A DNA stretch of 64,000 nt from Lysobacteraceae bacterium NML08-0793. Lineage in GTDB: Bacteria > Pseudomonadota > Gammaproteobacteria > Xanthomonadales > Xanthomonadaceae. Below, piece after piece: positions 26,103 to 35,875 of the stretch. Position 1 is the first letter of the stretch. The number at the start of each line of letters is the position of its first letter. Location of the stretch: positions 62,001 through 126,000 of the forward strand of contig NWQR01000002.1 in assembly GCA_002798275.1 (NCBI GenBank). Direction: 5' to 3'. The translations under genes were made by a program, and so were the position numbers. The notes beneath the pieces were generated by a model, which had not been told where the DNA came from, made no database searches, and saw only the letters and a list, made by a program, of their open reading frames with translations.

Positions 26103-27629
26103 ATGAAGCCAATCCTTGTGGGCAAAGCCGTCACGTCTGCCGACGGCGGCCCGATTTATCTCAACCCGCGATACGGCAATCGCCACGGCCTGATTGCCGG
26201 TGCCACCGGCACGGGCAAGACGGTTACGCTGATGACGCTGGCCGAAGGTTTTAGCAAAATCGGTGTGCCGGTATTTCTTGCCGATGTCAAAGGCGATGTC
26301 GCCGGTCTTGCCATGGCCGGCAGCGATAATGCGCGCATCAACCAGCGCGTGGCGGAGATTGGCCTGGAAGGCTTTGCCTACCGCGAAAATCCGGTGCTTT
26401 TCTGGGATTTGTGGGGCAAGCTGGGGCATCCGGTACGCACCACCGTCAGCGAAATGGGGCCGCTGCTGCTATCACGCATCCTGGAATTGAACGATACCCA
26501 GTCCGGGGTGCTGGATATCGTCTTCAAGCTGGCCGATGACCGCGGCCTGTTGCTGCTGGACTTGAAAGACCTGCGTGCGCTGCTGAACCTGGTCAACGAG
26601 GAGCGCAAAACGGTTTCTACCGAATACGGGCTGGTCAGCAGCCAGTCCATCGGCGCCATTCAGCGCGCACTGCTGCGGCTGGAGCAAGAAGGCGGCGATG
26701 CCTTCTTCGGCGAGCCGGCACTGGAGTTGACCGACCTGATGCGCACCCATCTGGATGGGCGCGGCATTATCAATATCCTGGCCGCCGAGCAATTGATTCT
26801 GAAGCCGCGGCTGTATTCGAGCTTTCTGCTGTGGCTGCTCTCGGAGCTGTTCGAGCGTTTGCCGGAGGTCGGCGACCTTGAAAAGCCGCGTCTGGTATTC
26901 ATTTTTGACGAAGCGCATTTGCTGTTTGGCGATGCGCCGCCCGCGCTCAAACAGCGCGTGGAGCAGGTGGTCAGAATCATTCGCTCCAAGGGCGTGGGCG
27001 TGTATTTTTGCTCGCAACTGCCCGATGACATCCCGGACAACATCCTCGGCCAGCTGGGCAACCGCGTACAGCATGCACTGCGCGCCTTCACCCCACGCGA
27101 CCAGAAGGCCGTCAAGACCGCCGCCGAAACCTTTGTCCCCAATCCTGCCTTCAAGGTTGCTGATGCGATTTCGCAACTGGGCACCGGCGAAGCGCTGGTC
27201 TCTCTGCTGCTGGACAAGGGTGTGCCGATGCCGGTGGAGCGCGTGCTTATCGCCCCCCCCGGTTGCCGCCTCGGCGCCATCACCGAGGCCGAGCGCGCAC
27301 GCATCCGCGCCTCAAGCCCGGTCGGTATCAAATACGATCAGGCGCAAGACCGCGAATCGGCCTTTGAAGTGCTGACGAAAAAGGCCGAGCAGCGCGCGCT
27401 CCAAGCACAGGCCGGCGCCGGCCAAAATGCCGGCAAAACCGCTGCCAGCAAGAGCGCACAGGAGTCGGGCGGCTTTGGACAAGCCGTCAAGGACGCGGTA
27501 TTTGGTACCGGACGCAAGCAAGGGATGCTGGAAACCATGGCAAAACAAACCGCCCGCACGGTTGGCAACAAAGTCGGGCAACAAATTTTTCGTGGCCTCT
27601 TGGGAGGCCTGTTTGGAGGCAAACGCTGA
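26103..27629 (+). CDS. HerA-like ATPase, DUF853 family
   Basis: A 508-residue P-loop ATPase of the HerA/FtsK superfamily (DUF853, E. coli YjgR type). Walker A GATGTGKT is at residues 33-40 and Walker B reads [12 protein letters not shown]. The sensor region [19 protein letters not shown] and an arginine-finger-like FTPRDQ follow. The C-terminus is Ala/Gln-rich and then Gly-rich ([11 protein letters not shown]). Family members are presumed DNA translocases of unknown role. The ATG at 26103 has GGA seven bases upstream; an in-frame ATG at 26091 is possible. The long open frame further upstream is antisense to the transglycosylase gene. It overlaps the transporter gene as TGATG. Confidence 0.87.
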   Translation: MKPILVGKAVTSADGGPIYLNPRYGNRHGLIAGATGTGKTVTLMTLAEGFSKIGVPVFLADVKGDVAGLAMAGSDNARINQRVAEIGLEGFAYRENPVLFWDLWGKLGHPVRTTVSEMGPLLLSRILELNDTQSGVLDIVFKLADDRGLLLLDLKDLRALLNLVNEERKTVSTEYGLVSSQSIGAIQRALLRLEQEGGDAFFGEPALELTDLMRTHLDGRGIINILAAEQLILKPRLYSSFLLWLLSELFERLPEVGDLEKPRLVFIFDEAHLLFGDAPPALKQRVEQVVRIIRSKGVGVYFCSQLPDDIPDNILGQLGNRVQHALRAFTPRDQKAVKTAAETFVPNPAFKVADAISQLGTGEALVSLLLDKGVPMPVERVLIAPPGCRLGAITEAERARIRASSPVGIKYDQAQDRESAFEVLTKKAEQRALQAQAGAGQNAGKTAASKSAQESGGFGQAVKDAVFGTGRKQGMLETMAKQTARTVGNKVGQQIFRGLLGGLFGGKR

Positions 27630-29182
27630 TGACAACACCGACCGCAACTGGCAAAAAATCCGCCATCGACCGCTTTCTGACCATCGTTGAAAAAGGCGGC
27701 AACGCGCTGCCGCACCCGGCCACGCTGTTTGCCATCCTGGCACTCTGTGTGGTGCTGCTGTCCTGGATCGCCTCGCAGTTCAGCCTCTCGGTACCGCATC
27801 CGACCACTGGCCAAGAAATCACTCCGGTCAACCTGTTGAGCGTGGCAGGCTTGCAGCGCATCCTCGGTAGCCTGGTCAGCAACTTCACCAGCTTTGCGCC
27901 GCTCGGCACCGTGTTGGTGTCCCTGATCGGCATTGGCGTAGCCGAACACTCCGGCCTGATTGGCGCGGCGCTGCGCAAACTGGTGCTGACCGCCCCGCGT
28001 TTCCTGCTGACCCCGGTAATGGTGTTTGCCGGAGTGATGTCGAACATGGCCAGCGAAATCGGCTATGTGCTGCTAGTACCGCTGGCCGGAATGGTATTCA
28101 TGGCCGCAGGCCGCCACCCGATTCTCGGCATGGCCGCCGCCTTTGCCGGGGTTTCCGGCGGCTATTCGGCCAATCTTTTGCTCGGCACCATCGACCCGCT
28201 GCTCTCGGGCCTGTCGCAAGAGGCCGCGCGCATCGTCGATGCCGATTACACCGTCAGCCCGGCGGCCAACTGGTATTTCATGATCGTTTCCACCTTTCTG
28301 GTTACCGGATTGGGCTGGTGGGTAACCGAGCGCTTTGTGGCGCGCCGTTTTCCCAATGCGCCGGTAACCGAAGGCCAGCAACAAGACCAAATCGAGCAGA
28401 TGAGTGCGGCCGAAAAGCGTGGCCTGACCTTCGCCACCATCGCCAGCCTCATCCTCACCGGGCTTCTGCTGTGGGGCACGGTGCCGGACAACGGCTTCCT
28501 GCGTCTGGCGGGCGAGGACAACCTGCTTAAATCATTGAAGCCGTTCCTGGATGGCATCGTTGCCGTCATCTTCCTGTATGGCCTGGTCGCCGGCGTAGCC
28601 TACGGCATTGGCGCGGGCACCATCCGCAACGATAGCGATGTCATCAACGGCATGGGCAAGAGCATGTCCACGCTGGGCGTGTATCTGGTGCTGACCTTCT
28701 TTGCCGCACAGTTCGTGGCGTTCTTCAACTGGACCCAGCTTGGCCTGATTTTTGCGGTCAAGGGCGCGGATTTGCTGATTCAGCTGCAATTGCCGGGCAT
28801 CGTGCTGTTTGCCGGCTTTATCGTGCTGACCGCCACCGCCAATCTGTTCATGGGCTCGGCCTCGGCCAAGTGGGCACTGATGGCGCCGGTATTCGTGCCG
28901 ATGTTCATGCTGCTGGGATATTCGCCAGAGCTCACCCAGGTGGGCTACCGCATTGGCGACTCGGTCACCAATATCATCTCGCCGATGATGAGCTATTTCG
29001 CCCTGATCATCGCCTTCCTGCAACGCTATGAGCCCAAGGCCGGCATCGGTACCGTGATCGCGGTGATGCTGCCCTATTCCATCGCCTTCCTGATTGGCTG
29101 GACGGTTTTGTTCATGATCTGGATGTGGCTGGGCCTGCCGATTGGCCCCGGTGCACCGCTGCAATATGTACCGGCAGGCTGA
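27629..29182 (+). CDS. AbgT family transporter
   Basis: Inner-membrane transporter of the AbgT family, 517 residues with about 11-13 hydrophobic helices. Family hallmarks: an N-terminal [15 protein letters not shown], the conserved [18 protein letters not shown] and the C-terminal [18 protein letters not shown]. Members import p-aminobenzoyl-glutamate or, in other species, export sulfonamides and folate intermediates. The substrate here is not determinable. It is translationally coupled to the upstream DUF853 ATPase. Dihydropteroate synthase (folP) is elsewhere in the window, 12 kb away. Confidence 0.9.
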   Translation: MTTPTATGKKSAIDRFLTIVEKGGNALPHPATLFAILALCVVLLSWIASQFSLSVPHPTTGQEITPVNLLSVAGLQRILGSLVSNFTSFAPLGTVLVSLIGIGVAEHSGLIGAALRKLVLTAPRFLLTPVMVFAGVMSNMASEIGYVLLVPLAGMVFMAAGRHPILGMAAAFAGVSGGYSANLLLGTIDPLLSGLSQEAARIVDADYTVSPAANWYFMIVSTFLVTGLGWWVTERFVARRFPNAPVTEGQQQDQIEQMSAAEKRGLTFATIASLILTGLLLWGTVPDNGFLRLAGEDNLLKSLKPFLDGIVAVIFLYGLVAGVAYGIGAGTIRNDSDVINGMGKSMSTLGVYLVLTFFAAQFVAFFNWTQLGLIFAVKGADLLIQLQLPGIVLFAGFIVLTATANLFMGSASAKWALMAPVFVPMFMLLGYSPELTQVGYRIGDSVTNIISPMMSYFALIIAFLQRYEPKAGIGTVIAVMLPYSIAFLIGWTVLFMIWMWLGLPIGPGAPLQYVPAG

Positions 29183-29187
29183 GTTTC

Positions 29188-29199
29188 CTGAATATTCAG
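29188..29199. promoter_or_regulatory. 12-bp palindrome CTGAATATTCAG
   Basis: A perfect palindrome lies in the 69-bp gap between the AbgT and NlpE-like genes. It overlaps where a -35 would sit for an AATAAT -10 at 29211-29216. It could be an operator for the lipoprotein gene. Confidence 0.3.
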
Positions 29200-29251
29200 T
29201 GTTTTCGTGAAATAATCGCCCGTCTATTCATTCATCCATAAAGGAATAACA

Positions 29252-29716
29252 ATGAAGAAGTTCGCACTGCCACTTGCCATTGCTGCCACCCTGTCGCTGG
29301 CTGCTTGCAAGCAAACCGAAGCGCCTGCCCAGGCTCCGGCTGAACCCGCCGCTCAAGCCGCAGCGCCTGCACCTGCTGCTCCTGCTCAAGCCCCTGCTGC
29401 TGCAGAGCAGTCGCTTGCTGGCATGTTCAAAGGCACCCTGGCCTGCGCCAGCTGCCCCGGCATTGAAACTGCCCTCAGCCTGAATGCCGACGGCACTTAC
29501 ACGCTGGAGCAAACCTATCTGGAAGAGCAGGACGGCCACAAGAAGACCACTGGCAAGTGGATGCTGAATGAAGGTCGCGTAGCCCTGACCCCCGATGGCG
29601 CCACCGAAGCTGATACCTTCTACGCCGTGGACAGCAATGACGCGCTGACCCAGGTTTCGGCCGATGGCAGCCGCAGCGTCAACACCGAACTCAACTACAC
29701 CTTGAAGCGCAGCTAA
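29252..29716 (+). CDS. NlpE N-terminal domain lipoprotein
   Basis: A 154-residue lipoprotein. The lipobox LAAC puts the lipidated Cys at residue 19. A Pro/Ala/Gln-rich linker (about residues 20-50) follows, then an NlpE-N domain with FKGTLACASCPGIETALSLN and TYTLEQTYLEE. The CASC pair matches the CxxC of NlpE, an outer-membrane sensor of the Cpx envelope stress system linked to copper and adhesion. The C-terminal OB domain of E. coli NlpE is absent. A strong AAGGA ribosome-binding site precedes ATG 29252. Confidence 0.85.
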   Translation: MKKFALPLAIAATLSLAACKQTEAPAQAPAEPAAQAAAPAPAAPAQAPAAAEQSLAGMFKGTLACASCPGIETALSLNADGTYTLEQTYLEEQDGHKKTTGKWMLNEGRVALTPDGATEADTFYAVDSNDALTQVSADGSRSVNTELNYTLKRS

Positions 29717-29744
29717 TCGCGGCTTCTGGTCAAGTTTGAACCTT

Positions 29745-29771
29745 ACCGCCGGTGGCCTGCTCACCGGCGGT
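29745..29771 (+). terminator. Terminator after NlpE-like gene
   Basis: A perfect 10-bp stem ACCGCCGGTG / CACCGGCGGT with a 7-base loop is followed by TCTGTATT. The T tract is interrupted. Confidence 0.65.
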
Positions 29772-29787
29772 TCTGTATTGAGACCTT

Positions 29788-30294
29788 ATGAGCCGCTGGC
29801 GCCCCCCCTCTCCCGGCAGCACCGAGCTGATTACCGCACAAGGCCATGCCCGACTGAAGGCCGAGCTGGATGATTTATGGCGCGTGCAACGCCCGGAAGT
29901 GGTGAAGGCATTGGCTGCCGCTGCCGCAGAAGGCGACCGCAGCGAAAACGCCGAATACACCTACCGCAAAAAGCAACTAGCCGGCATCGACCGCCGGGTG
30001 CGCTATCTGTCCAAACGCATCCCGGCACTGAAAGTCGTCGATAGCATGCCCAGCGACCCAGAGATGGTGTTTTTTGGGGCAGAAGTCGAGCTCGAGAGCC
30101 TGACAGATGGGGAAGTTCTGCGTTACCGCATCGTCGGCCCTGATGAAACCGATGCCAAGCTCGGTCATATCAGCATCGACTCGCCACTGGCACGGGCATT
30201 GCTGAAAAAACGCATCGACGATGAGTTTGAAGCCCGGCTGCCCGGCGGGCTGACCCGGTTCCTGGTGTTGGATGTGCGCTACCAGGCCAGTTGA
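29788..30294 (+). CDS. greB: Transcription elongation factor GreB
   Basis: Rescues backtracked RNA polymerase by stimulating transcript cleavage. The protein is 168 residues. The N-terminal coiled-coil hairpin has the tip motif [17 protein letters not shown] with the acidic catalytic residues. The C-terminal FKBP-like domain includes [12 protein letters not shown] and [14 protein letters not shown]. The basic residues at the hairpin and the longer N-terminus fit GreB better than GreA. Convergent with rnc, 12 bp apart. Confidence 0.9.
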   Translation: MSRWRPPSPGSTELITAQGHARLKAELDDLWRVQRPEVVKALAAAAAEGDRSENAEYTYRKKQLAGIDRRVRYLSKRIPALKVVDSMPSDPEMVFFGAEVELESLTDGEVLRYRIVGPDETDAKLGHISIDSPLARALLKKRIDDEFEARLPGGLTRFLVLDVRYQAS

Positions 30295-30306
30295 GCGCAG
30301 GCAGCG

Positions 30307-30975
30307 CTATTTCGAAGTGTCTTCCAACAAAAGCAGAATCGCCGCAGCAGCCACCTGCTCGGCTGCACGCCGTGAAGTTCCCGCCCCTCCCGTATGCAGC
30401 GGCGGATCTGTCAAAGTGCAACTGACCTCGAATTGACGGGCATGCTCCTCTCCGCTTTCAGCCAAGAGACGATAAACAGGCAGAGGTTTACCGCGCGCCT
30501 GTAGCCATTCCTGCAACCGGGTTTTGGCATCCTTGCCCACTTTATTGGGCGGCGGCAGTGCCGCTATCAGTGGCGTAAACCACGGCATGGCCACTTTTCT
30601 TGCCGCCTCAAGACCGGCATCCAGATAAATCGCACCGATCACCGCTTCCACCGCGTCAGCCAAAATGGAATCGCGCCTGTGACCGCCAGATTTCATCTCG
30701 CCAGGCCCCAGTTCAAGGCAAGCGCCCAACTCGAGACTTCGGGCAATTCCTGCCAATGCCGATTCGCGTACCAGCTCGGTGCGGGCACGGGTCAGTGCCC
30801 CTTCATCCGCCTTCGGCCAGGCCGCATACAGGGCTTCTGCCGCCAGCAAATTGACCACGGCATCGCCCAGAAACTCGAGCCGCTCGTTATGCGGCTGCCC
30901 GGCACTACGGTGGCGCAATGCCTGTGCCAATAGTGCCGGGTTGGCGAAATCGTGTCGAATGCGCTTACTGGGCAC
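30307..30975 (-). CDS. rnc: Ribonuclease III
   Basis: Double-strand-specific endoribonuclease for rRNA and mRNA processing, 222 residues. The nuclease signature [12 protein letters not shown] and the second metal-binding segment [16 protein letters not shown] are intact. The C-terminal dsRBD includes [15 protein letters not shown] and the last helix [14 protein letters not shown]. It begins with GTG (30973-30975) inside the end of the DUF4845 gene, overlapping by 11 bases. Era and RecO, its usual downstream neighbours, are elsewhere. Confidence 0.95.
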   Translation of the reverse strand: MPSKRIRHDFANPALLAQALRHRSAGQPHNERLEFLGDAVVNLLAAEALYAAWPKADEGALTRARTELVRESALAGIARSLELGACLELGPGEMKSGGHRRDSILADAVEAVIGAIYLDAGLEAARKVAMPWFTPLIAALPPPNKVGKDAKTRLQEWLQARGKPLPVYRLLAESGEEHARQFEVSCTLTDPPLHTGGAGTSRRAAEQVAAAAILLLLEDTSK

Positions 30976-31339
30976 CGGCAGGACGCTTGATTTCTTCTAC
31001 ATGAAATTTGCCGACAATATCCAAGTTGTACAGCAACGGCTTGCGTACTTCGTAATCCGCAATAATCAGAGCTCCTCCATTAGGCGCACGCTCCACCTTT
31101 ATATCCCTGCCAGTAATGCTGTCGATATAGCCAACTTCGAAATACTTGTCCAAAGAGCGCTGAATACTGTTGGGATCGGTAGGAACCGAACCGTCATTAG
31201 CAACGCTTTTGATCGCCTTGCCCACGCTCCAATATTCCTGATACATCGGGAACAGCTTCATGCCAATGAACAGGAAAAATCCAACCACTGCCAAAACCAT
31301 CAAAAAGCTGGTCAGGGTAATTCCGCGCTGTTGTTTCAT
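30965..31339 (-). CDS. DUF4845 single-pass membrane protein
   Basis: A 124-residue protein between lepB and rnc, the conserved position of DUF4845. The N-terminus ([23 protein letters not shown]) resembles a type IV pilin-like leader plus transmembrane helix. The rest is a small periplasmic domain ([30 protein letters not shown]). ATG 31339 was chosen; an in-frame ATG at 31348 is possible. It might be a substrate or modulator of the adjacent signal peptidases, which is inference from position only. Confidence 0.82.
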   Translation of the reverse strand: MKQQRGITLTSFLMVLAVVGFFLFIGMKLFPMYQEYWSVGKAIKSVANDGSVPTDPNSIQRSLDKYFEVGYIDSITGRDIKVERAPNGGALIIADYEVRKPLLYNLDIVGKFHVEEIKRPAGAQ

Positions 31340-31431
31340 GAGTTTCATCCAGTTTTGTGAGGTACTCCACAAATCTTAGAGCTTGTGGAACATTTTTACG
31401 AGCATCCCTAGCACGCCTTGTGCCTTCCTTC

Positions 31432-32229
31432 TTAGCGGATGCCCTCGCCAATGCGGGAGAAGTCGCTGAAGTTCATCCACACCAAAAACGCCTTGCCACG
31501 CAGGTTTTCTTCCGGCAGAAAGCCCCAAAAGCGGCCATCCAGACTGTTGTCGCGGTTGTCGCCCATGACGAAGTAATGCCCGGCCGGCACCACGAATTCA
31601 CCATCCCCCATCCCCCCGCGCTCAAGACTGATATCGAAGTTCTGCACCTGATGCTGCTCCTGCCCCAGTTGCTCCAGCATCAGCTTCCCATCCATCAGCG
31701 GACCATTGTCGCCAGCACGGATTTGTATCGATCCCAGCGGCTGATACTCAAGCGGCTCGCCATTGATGCTGAGCACACCGCGTTCATAGCGCACGGTATC
31801 ACCGGGCAGCCCGACCACGCGCTTGACGAAATCAATCCCGGCATCCGGGTCGTTATCGCCCATCCCCGGATAGCGGAACACCACCACATCGCCGCGCGCA
31901 GGCTCACCAATCGCCACTATCTTGGCATGACTCACCGGCAGGCGTAGGCCATAGGCAAACTTGTTGACCAGGATGAAATCACCAATTTTCAAAGTGGGAA
32001 TCATCGAGCCGGTCGGGATGCGGAACGGCTCGGCAATGAAGCTGCGCAGAATCAGAATCGCCAGCAAAATCGGAAAAAACGCATTGGAATAGTCGATATA
32101 CCAAGGCAGCGCGTCTTCGCCCAGCAACCCTGCCGCTTCGCGGCGCTTTTTCAGATAGAGCTTGTCCAGCGCCCAGAACAGGGCAGTGATGAAGGTCAGC
32201 GATGCCAGCGCGATTTCAAACCAGCGCAT
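31432..32229 (-). CDS. lepB: Signal peptidase I, copy closest to rnc
   Basis: Inner-membrane serine protease that removes signal peptides from secreted proteins; 265 residues with two N-terminal membrane helices. The catalytic dyad is intact: Ser75 in IPTGSMIPT and Lys136 in DFVKRVVGLPGD. The late motif GDNRDNSLDGRFWGF is also present. It lies 19 bp downstream of a second lepB with nearly identical N-terminal, box D and box E segments. The two differ mainly in the insertion between about residues 160 and 205, here ending QNFDISLERGGMG. Both copies look functional. Confidence 0.95.
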   Translation of the reverse strand: MRWFEIALASLTFITALFWALDKLYLKKRREAAGLLGEDALPWYIDYSNAFFPILLAILILRSFIAEPFRIPTGSMIPTLKIGDFILVNKFAYGLRLPVSHAKIVAIGEPARGDVVVFRYPGMGDNDPDAGIDFVKRVVGLPGDTVRYERGVLSINGEPLEYQPLGSIQIRAGDNGPLMDGKLMLEQLGQEQHQVQNFDISLERGGMGDGEFVVPAGHYFVMGDNRDNSLDGRFWGFLPEENLRGKAFLVWMNFSDFSRIGEGIR

Positions 32230-32248
32230 ACTCTCTCCAGGTCATTGG

Positions 32249-33028
32249 TCACTGAACTTTTTCGCCGACACGCGAAAAGTCCTTGAAGTTCATCCACACC
32301 AAAAACGCCTTGCCGCGCAGGTTCGCCTCCGGCAAGAAGCCCCAAAAGCGGCTGTCTAGGCTGTTATCACGGTTGTCGCCCATCACGAAGTAATGCCCAG
32401 CCGGCACCACGAATTCGCCATCGGCCATCCCGTTGTATTCAAGGTGCTGAATGTAATACGAGGTTTGATCCAGTGTTTCCTGCACCCGGATACCGGGCAG
32501 CTCCATGCCCATGTCCCCGGAAATCCTCACCGGCTGCGCGTTTTGGTAGTGCAGCGGCTCGCCATTGATGCTGAGCACGCCACGCTCATAGCGCACGGTA
32601 TCACCGGGCAGCCCGACCACGCGCTTGACAAAATCAATCCCGGCATCCGGGTCATCGGCGGACATGCCCGGATAGGTGAATACCACCACATCGCCACGCC
32701 GCGGCTCACCCATGGGGATTATCTTAGTATGGGTCACCGGCAAACGCAGACCGTAGGCGAACTTGTTGACCACGATGAAGTCGCCAATCTGGATGGTGGG
32801 AATCATCGAGCCGGTCGGCACCCGGAAGTGGTCGATGATGAAGCTGCGCAGCAGCAAAATCACCAGCAAAATCGGGAAAAACGCCCGCGAATAATCCACA
32901 TACCAAGGTTCGTCCTCGGCCAGCAGTCCGGCCGCTTCCCGGCGCTTTTTCAGCCACAGCCGATCGGCCAGCCAAATCAGGCCGGTGAGCAGCGTGAGAA
33001 TGACCATGACAAGTTCAAACCAGCGCAT
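32249..33028 (-). CDS. lepB: Signal peptidase I, copy closest to lepA
   Basis: Second signal peptidase I, 259 residues, directly after lepA (12-bp gap), which is the classical lepB position. Catalytic Ser74 (VPTGSMIPT) and Lys135 (DFVKRVVGLPGD) are present, with GDNRDNSLDSRFWGF. Compared with the other copy the central segment differs (ELPGIRVQETLDQTSYYIQH) and the C-terminus is slightly shorter. The pair is best explained as a tandem duplication followed by divergence. Confidence 0.95.
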   Translation of the reverse strand: MRWFELVMVILTLLTGLIWLADRLWLKKRREAAGLLAEDEPWYVDYSRAFFPILLVILLLRSFIIDHFRVPTGSMIPTIQIGDFIVVNKFAYGLRLPVTHTKIIPMGEPRRGDVVVFTYPGMSADDPDAGIDFVKRVVGLPGDTVRYERGVLSINGEPLHYQNAQPVRISGDMGMELPGIRVQETLDQTSYYIQHLEYNGMADGEFVVPAGHYFVMGDNRDNSLDSRFWGFLPEANLRGKAFLVWMNFKDFSRVGEKVQ

Positions 33029-33040
33029 CAGCTCTTTCGC

Positions 33041-34858
33041 TTATTTGTTGTCCACTTGCAGCACGGCGAGGAAGGCCTCCTGCGGGATTTCCACACGCCC
33101 CACCTGCTTCATACGCTTTTTGCCTTCTTTCTGTTTTTCCAGAAGTTTCTTTTTGCGCGTGGCATCGCCGCCATAGCACTTGGCCAGCACGTTTTTGCGC
33201 AGGGCTTTGACCGTGGTGCGGGCGATGATCTGGCTGCCGATGGCTGCTTGGATGGCGACATCGAACATCTGTCGCGGAATCAGGTCTTTCATTTTTTCGG
33301 TCAGCTCGCGCCCACGGCGGTCGGCATGCTGGCGATGGCAGATGATGGAAAGCGCATCCACCTTGTCACCATTGATGAGCGTATCCACGCGCACGAACGG
33401 GCCTGCCTCAAAGCGCAGGAAGTGATAGTCGAGCGAGGCGTAGCCACGGCTGACCGATTTGAGCTTGTCGAAGAAGTCCAGCACCACTTCGGCCATCGGC
33501 AATTCATAGCTGATTTGCACCTGGCTGCCCATATAGGTCATGCCGATCTGGGTGCCGCGCTTTTCTTCGCACAGCTTGATGACCGCGCCGATGTAATCGG
33601 GCGGCGTGAGGATATTGGCGCGGATAATCGGCTCGCGGATTTCTTCCACATGATTGACCGGCGGCAGCTTGGCCGGATTGTCCAGCGGCATCAGCTCGCC
33701 GTCGGTTTTCAGCACCTCATACACCACCGTAGGCGCCGTGGTGATGAGGTTGAGGTTGTATTCGCGCTCCAAGCGTTCCTGCACGATTTCCATATGCAGC
33801 ATGCCAAGAAAGCCGCAACGAAAACCAAATCCCATTGCCTCGGAGCTTTCCGGCTCAAAGCGCAGCGCCGCATCGTTCAGGCGCAGCTTTTCCAGGGCTT
33901 CACGCAGGTCGGGATAATCCTCGGCATCCACCGGGAACAGCCCGGCAAACACGCGCGGCTGCATTTCCTGAAAGCCCGGCAGCGGCGCCGGTGCCGGATC
34001 AGCGGCCAGAGTCAGCGTATCGCCCACCGGCGCGCCATGCACGTCCTTGATGCTGGCGGTCAGCCAGCCCACTTCGCCGGCCTTCAACGACTTCAAGACC
34101 TTGCGCTTGGGCGTGAACACGCCGACGTTATCCACCTGATGGGTACGCCCGGTGGACATCACCAACATCTTGTCGCCGGGTTTTAGCTCGCCCTGCATGA
34201 TGCGTACCAGCGAGACCACACCCAGATAGTTGTCGAACCAAGAGTCGATGATCAACGCCTGCAATTTTTCGGTATCGCGCGGGGTCGGCGCCGGGATGCG
34301 ATGCACGATGGCTTCAAGCACGTCGCGCACATTGAGGCCGGTCTTGGCACTGACCGGCACCGCATCGGTGGCGTCGATACCGATCACCGCCTCGATCTCG
34401 CCCTTGGCGCGGTCGATATCGGCCGTTGGCAGGTCGATTTTGTTGATCACCGGAATCACTTCCAGCCCCTGCTCGACTGCGGTATAGCAGTTCGCCACCG
34501 ACTGCGCCTCAACGCCTTGCGCCGCATCCACCACCAACAGCGCGCCTTCGCAGGCGGCCAGCGAGCGACTGACTTCATAACTGAAGTCCACATGCCCAGG
34601 GGTATCAATGAAGTTCAATTGATAAGTGGTGCCGTCCAGTGCCGTGTACGGCAGCGAGACCGATTGCGCCTTGATGGTGATGCCGCGCTCGCGCTCGATG
34701 GGATTGGAGTCGAGCACCTGCGCCTCCATCTCGCGGTCTTGCAGGCCGCCACACAACTGGATGATGCGGTCAGCCAGGGTGGACTTGCCGTGATCGACGT
34801 GGGCGATGATGGAAAAATTGCGGATCAACCGCATGTGTTCTTGGGCTTGGGCGGACAT
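33041..34858 (-). CDS. lepA: Elongation factor 4 (LepA)
   Basis: Ribosome-associated GTPase related to EF-G, involved in 30S biogenesis and translation under stress. It has 605 residues: G1 [10 protein letters not shown]2/switch RGITIKAQ, G3 DTPGHVDF, G4 NKIDLP, and the LepA-specific C-terminal domain with [20 protein letters not shown] and the basic [20 protein letters not shown] 34858 was used; an ATG eight codons later (34834) gives the shorter enterobacterial-type N-terminus. First gene of a lepA-lepB-lepB-DUF4845-rnc series. Confidence 0.96.
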   Translation of the reverse strand: MSAQAQEHMRLIRNFSIIAHVDHGKSTLADRIIQLCGGLQDREMEAQVLDSNPIERERGITIKAQSVSLPYTALDGTTYQLNFIDTPGHVDFSYEVSRSLAACEGALLVVDAAQGVEAQSVANCYTAVEQGLEVIPVINKIDLPTADIDRAKGEIEAVIGIDATDAVPVSAKTGLNVRDVLEAIVHRIPAPTPRDTEKLQALIIDSWFDNYLGVVSLVRIMQGELKPGDKMLVMSTGRTHQVDNVGVFTPKRKVLKSLKAGEVGWLTASIKDVHGAPVGDTLTLAADPAPAPLPGFQEMQPRVFAGLFPVDAEDYPDLREALEKLRLNDAALRFEPESSEAMGFGFRCGFLGMLHMEIVQERLEREYNLNLITTAPTVVYEVLKTDGELMPLDNPAKLPPVNHVEEIREPIIRANILTPPDYIGAVIKLCEEKRGTQIGMTYMGSQVQISYELPMAEVVLDFFDKLKSVSRGYASLDYHFLRFEAGPFVRVDTLINGDKVDALSIICHRQHADRRGRELTEKMKDLIPRQMFDVAIQAAIGSQIIARTTVKALRKNVLAKCYGGDATRKKKLLEKQKEGKKRMKQVGRVEIPQEAFLAVLQVDNK

Positions 34859-34869
34859 CGGAAAGACTC

Positions 34870-34885
34870 GGGAGCCACGGCTCCC
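34870..34885 (-). promoter_or_regulatory. Hairpin in lepA leader
   Basis: GGGAGC / GCTCCC around a 4-base loop lies about 12 bases before the lepA ATG, where the ribosome-binding site should be. It could limit initiation, or favour the internal ATG at 34834. Confidence 0.35.
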
Positions 34886-34961
34886 CTGAAACGAAACGGC
34901 GGATTATCGCATGTGCCCCTAGTCGGAGCACATGGAAGGCGGAAGGTTCTGGCAAGTATTG

Positions 34962-34984
34962 AAAAACACGGCGCACGATGCGCC
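34962..34984 (-). terminator. Terminator after hflC
   Basis: On the minus strand GGCGCA-TCG-TGCGCC is followed by GTGTTTTTC, 8 bases after the hflC stop. It separates the hflX-hflK-hflC transcript from lepA. Confidence 0.75.
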
Positions 34985-34991
34985 ACCTTGC

Positions 34992-35864
34992 CTAGCGATC
35001 GTTGCGCAGGTATTGCAGGAACGGATCGTTGCGCTCTAGCACGATCACGCCCTGCCCGTCCTTGAACGATTCACGATAGGCATCGAGGCTGCGCTGGAAG
35101 GCATAGAAACCGGGGTCTTTGCGGGCGGCTTCGGCATACAGTCGGGTGGCTTCGGCATCGCCTTCACCACGCAACTTCTGCGCATCGCGCTCGGCCTCGG
35201 ACAGAATCACCGCTTGATCGCGCTCGGCTTGGGCGCGGATTTCACGCGCCTGCTCTTCGCCTTCAGCGCGCAGGCGGCTGGCAACCTGACGACGCTGGGC
35301 GCGCATGCGGTTGTAAACATCGTCAATCACGTCGCTGTCGGTAGGCAGCTCGATGCGCTTCAACCGCAGGTCAACAATGCGGATACCAATGTTCTTGGCA
35401 CCGACGTTAATCACGTCAAGCTGCTCTTTCACCACTTCCGAGCGATTGCCCGACACCACCTGTTGCAAGGTGCGCGAGTTGATTTCGTTGCGCAGCGCAT
35501 CCTTGATGATCGGAGCAAGACGCTGCGCCGCAACGTTTTCATCCCCGCCATTGGTGGCCAGATAAAACGCCTTGGCATCCTCAATCATCCCCAACGCAAA
35601 GAAGTCCACGCTAAGATCCTTGCGTTCGGAATCCAGATAACGCTCGGTATCGGCATCCAGCACGCGCAACCTGCTGTCGAATATCCGCGCCGATTCAATC
35701 AGCGGAATCTTGAAATGCAGGCCGGGGCCGATGTCGGTACGGGCGATGCGTCCCAGATTCAGCACGATGGCCGTTTGCCCTTCGCGCACCACATAGAACG
35801 AGCCCATTGCCAGAAATACCAGCACCACCAGCAGCGGGAGAAGACGCGAGAAAATCGAATTCAT
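34992..35864 (-). CDS. hflC: FtsH modulator HflC
   Basis: SPFH/prohibitin-like inner-membrane protein, 290 residues, which with HflK forms the large periplasmic cage around FtsH. One N-terminal membrane helix (LLPLLVVLVFLAMGSFYVV) is followed by the SPFH domain (GQTAIVLNLGRIARTDIGPG) and a long coiled coil rich in Ala, Glu and Arg. It follows hflK by 11 bp. Confidence 0.95.
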   Translation of the reverse strand: MNSIFSRLLPLLVVLVFLAMGSFYVVREGQTAIVLNLGRIARTDIGPGLHFKIPLIESARIFDSRLRVLDADTERYLDSERKDLSVDFFALGMIEDAKAFYLATNGGDENVAAQRLAPIIKDALRNEINSRTLQQVVSGNRSEVVKEQLDVINVGAKNIGIRIVDLRLKRIELPTDSDVIDDVYNRMRAQRRQVASRLRAEGEEQAREIRAQAERDQAVILSEAERDAQKLRGEGDAEATRLYAEAARKDPGFYAFQRSLDAYRESFKDGQGVIVLERNDPFLQYLRNDR

Positions 35865-35875
35865 GCTGTTGACCC

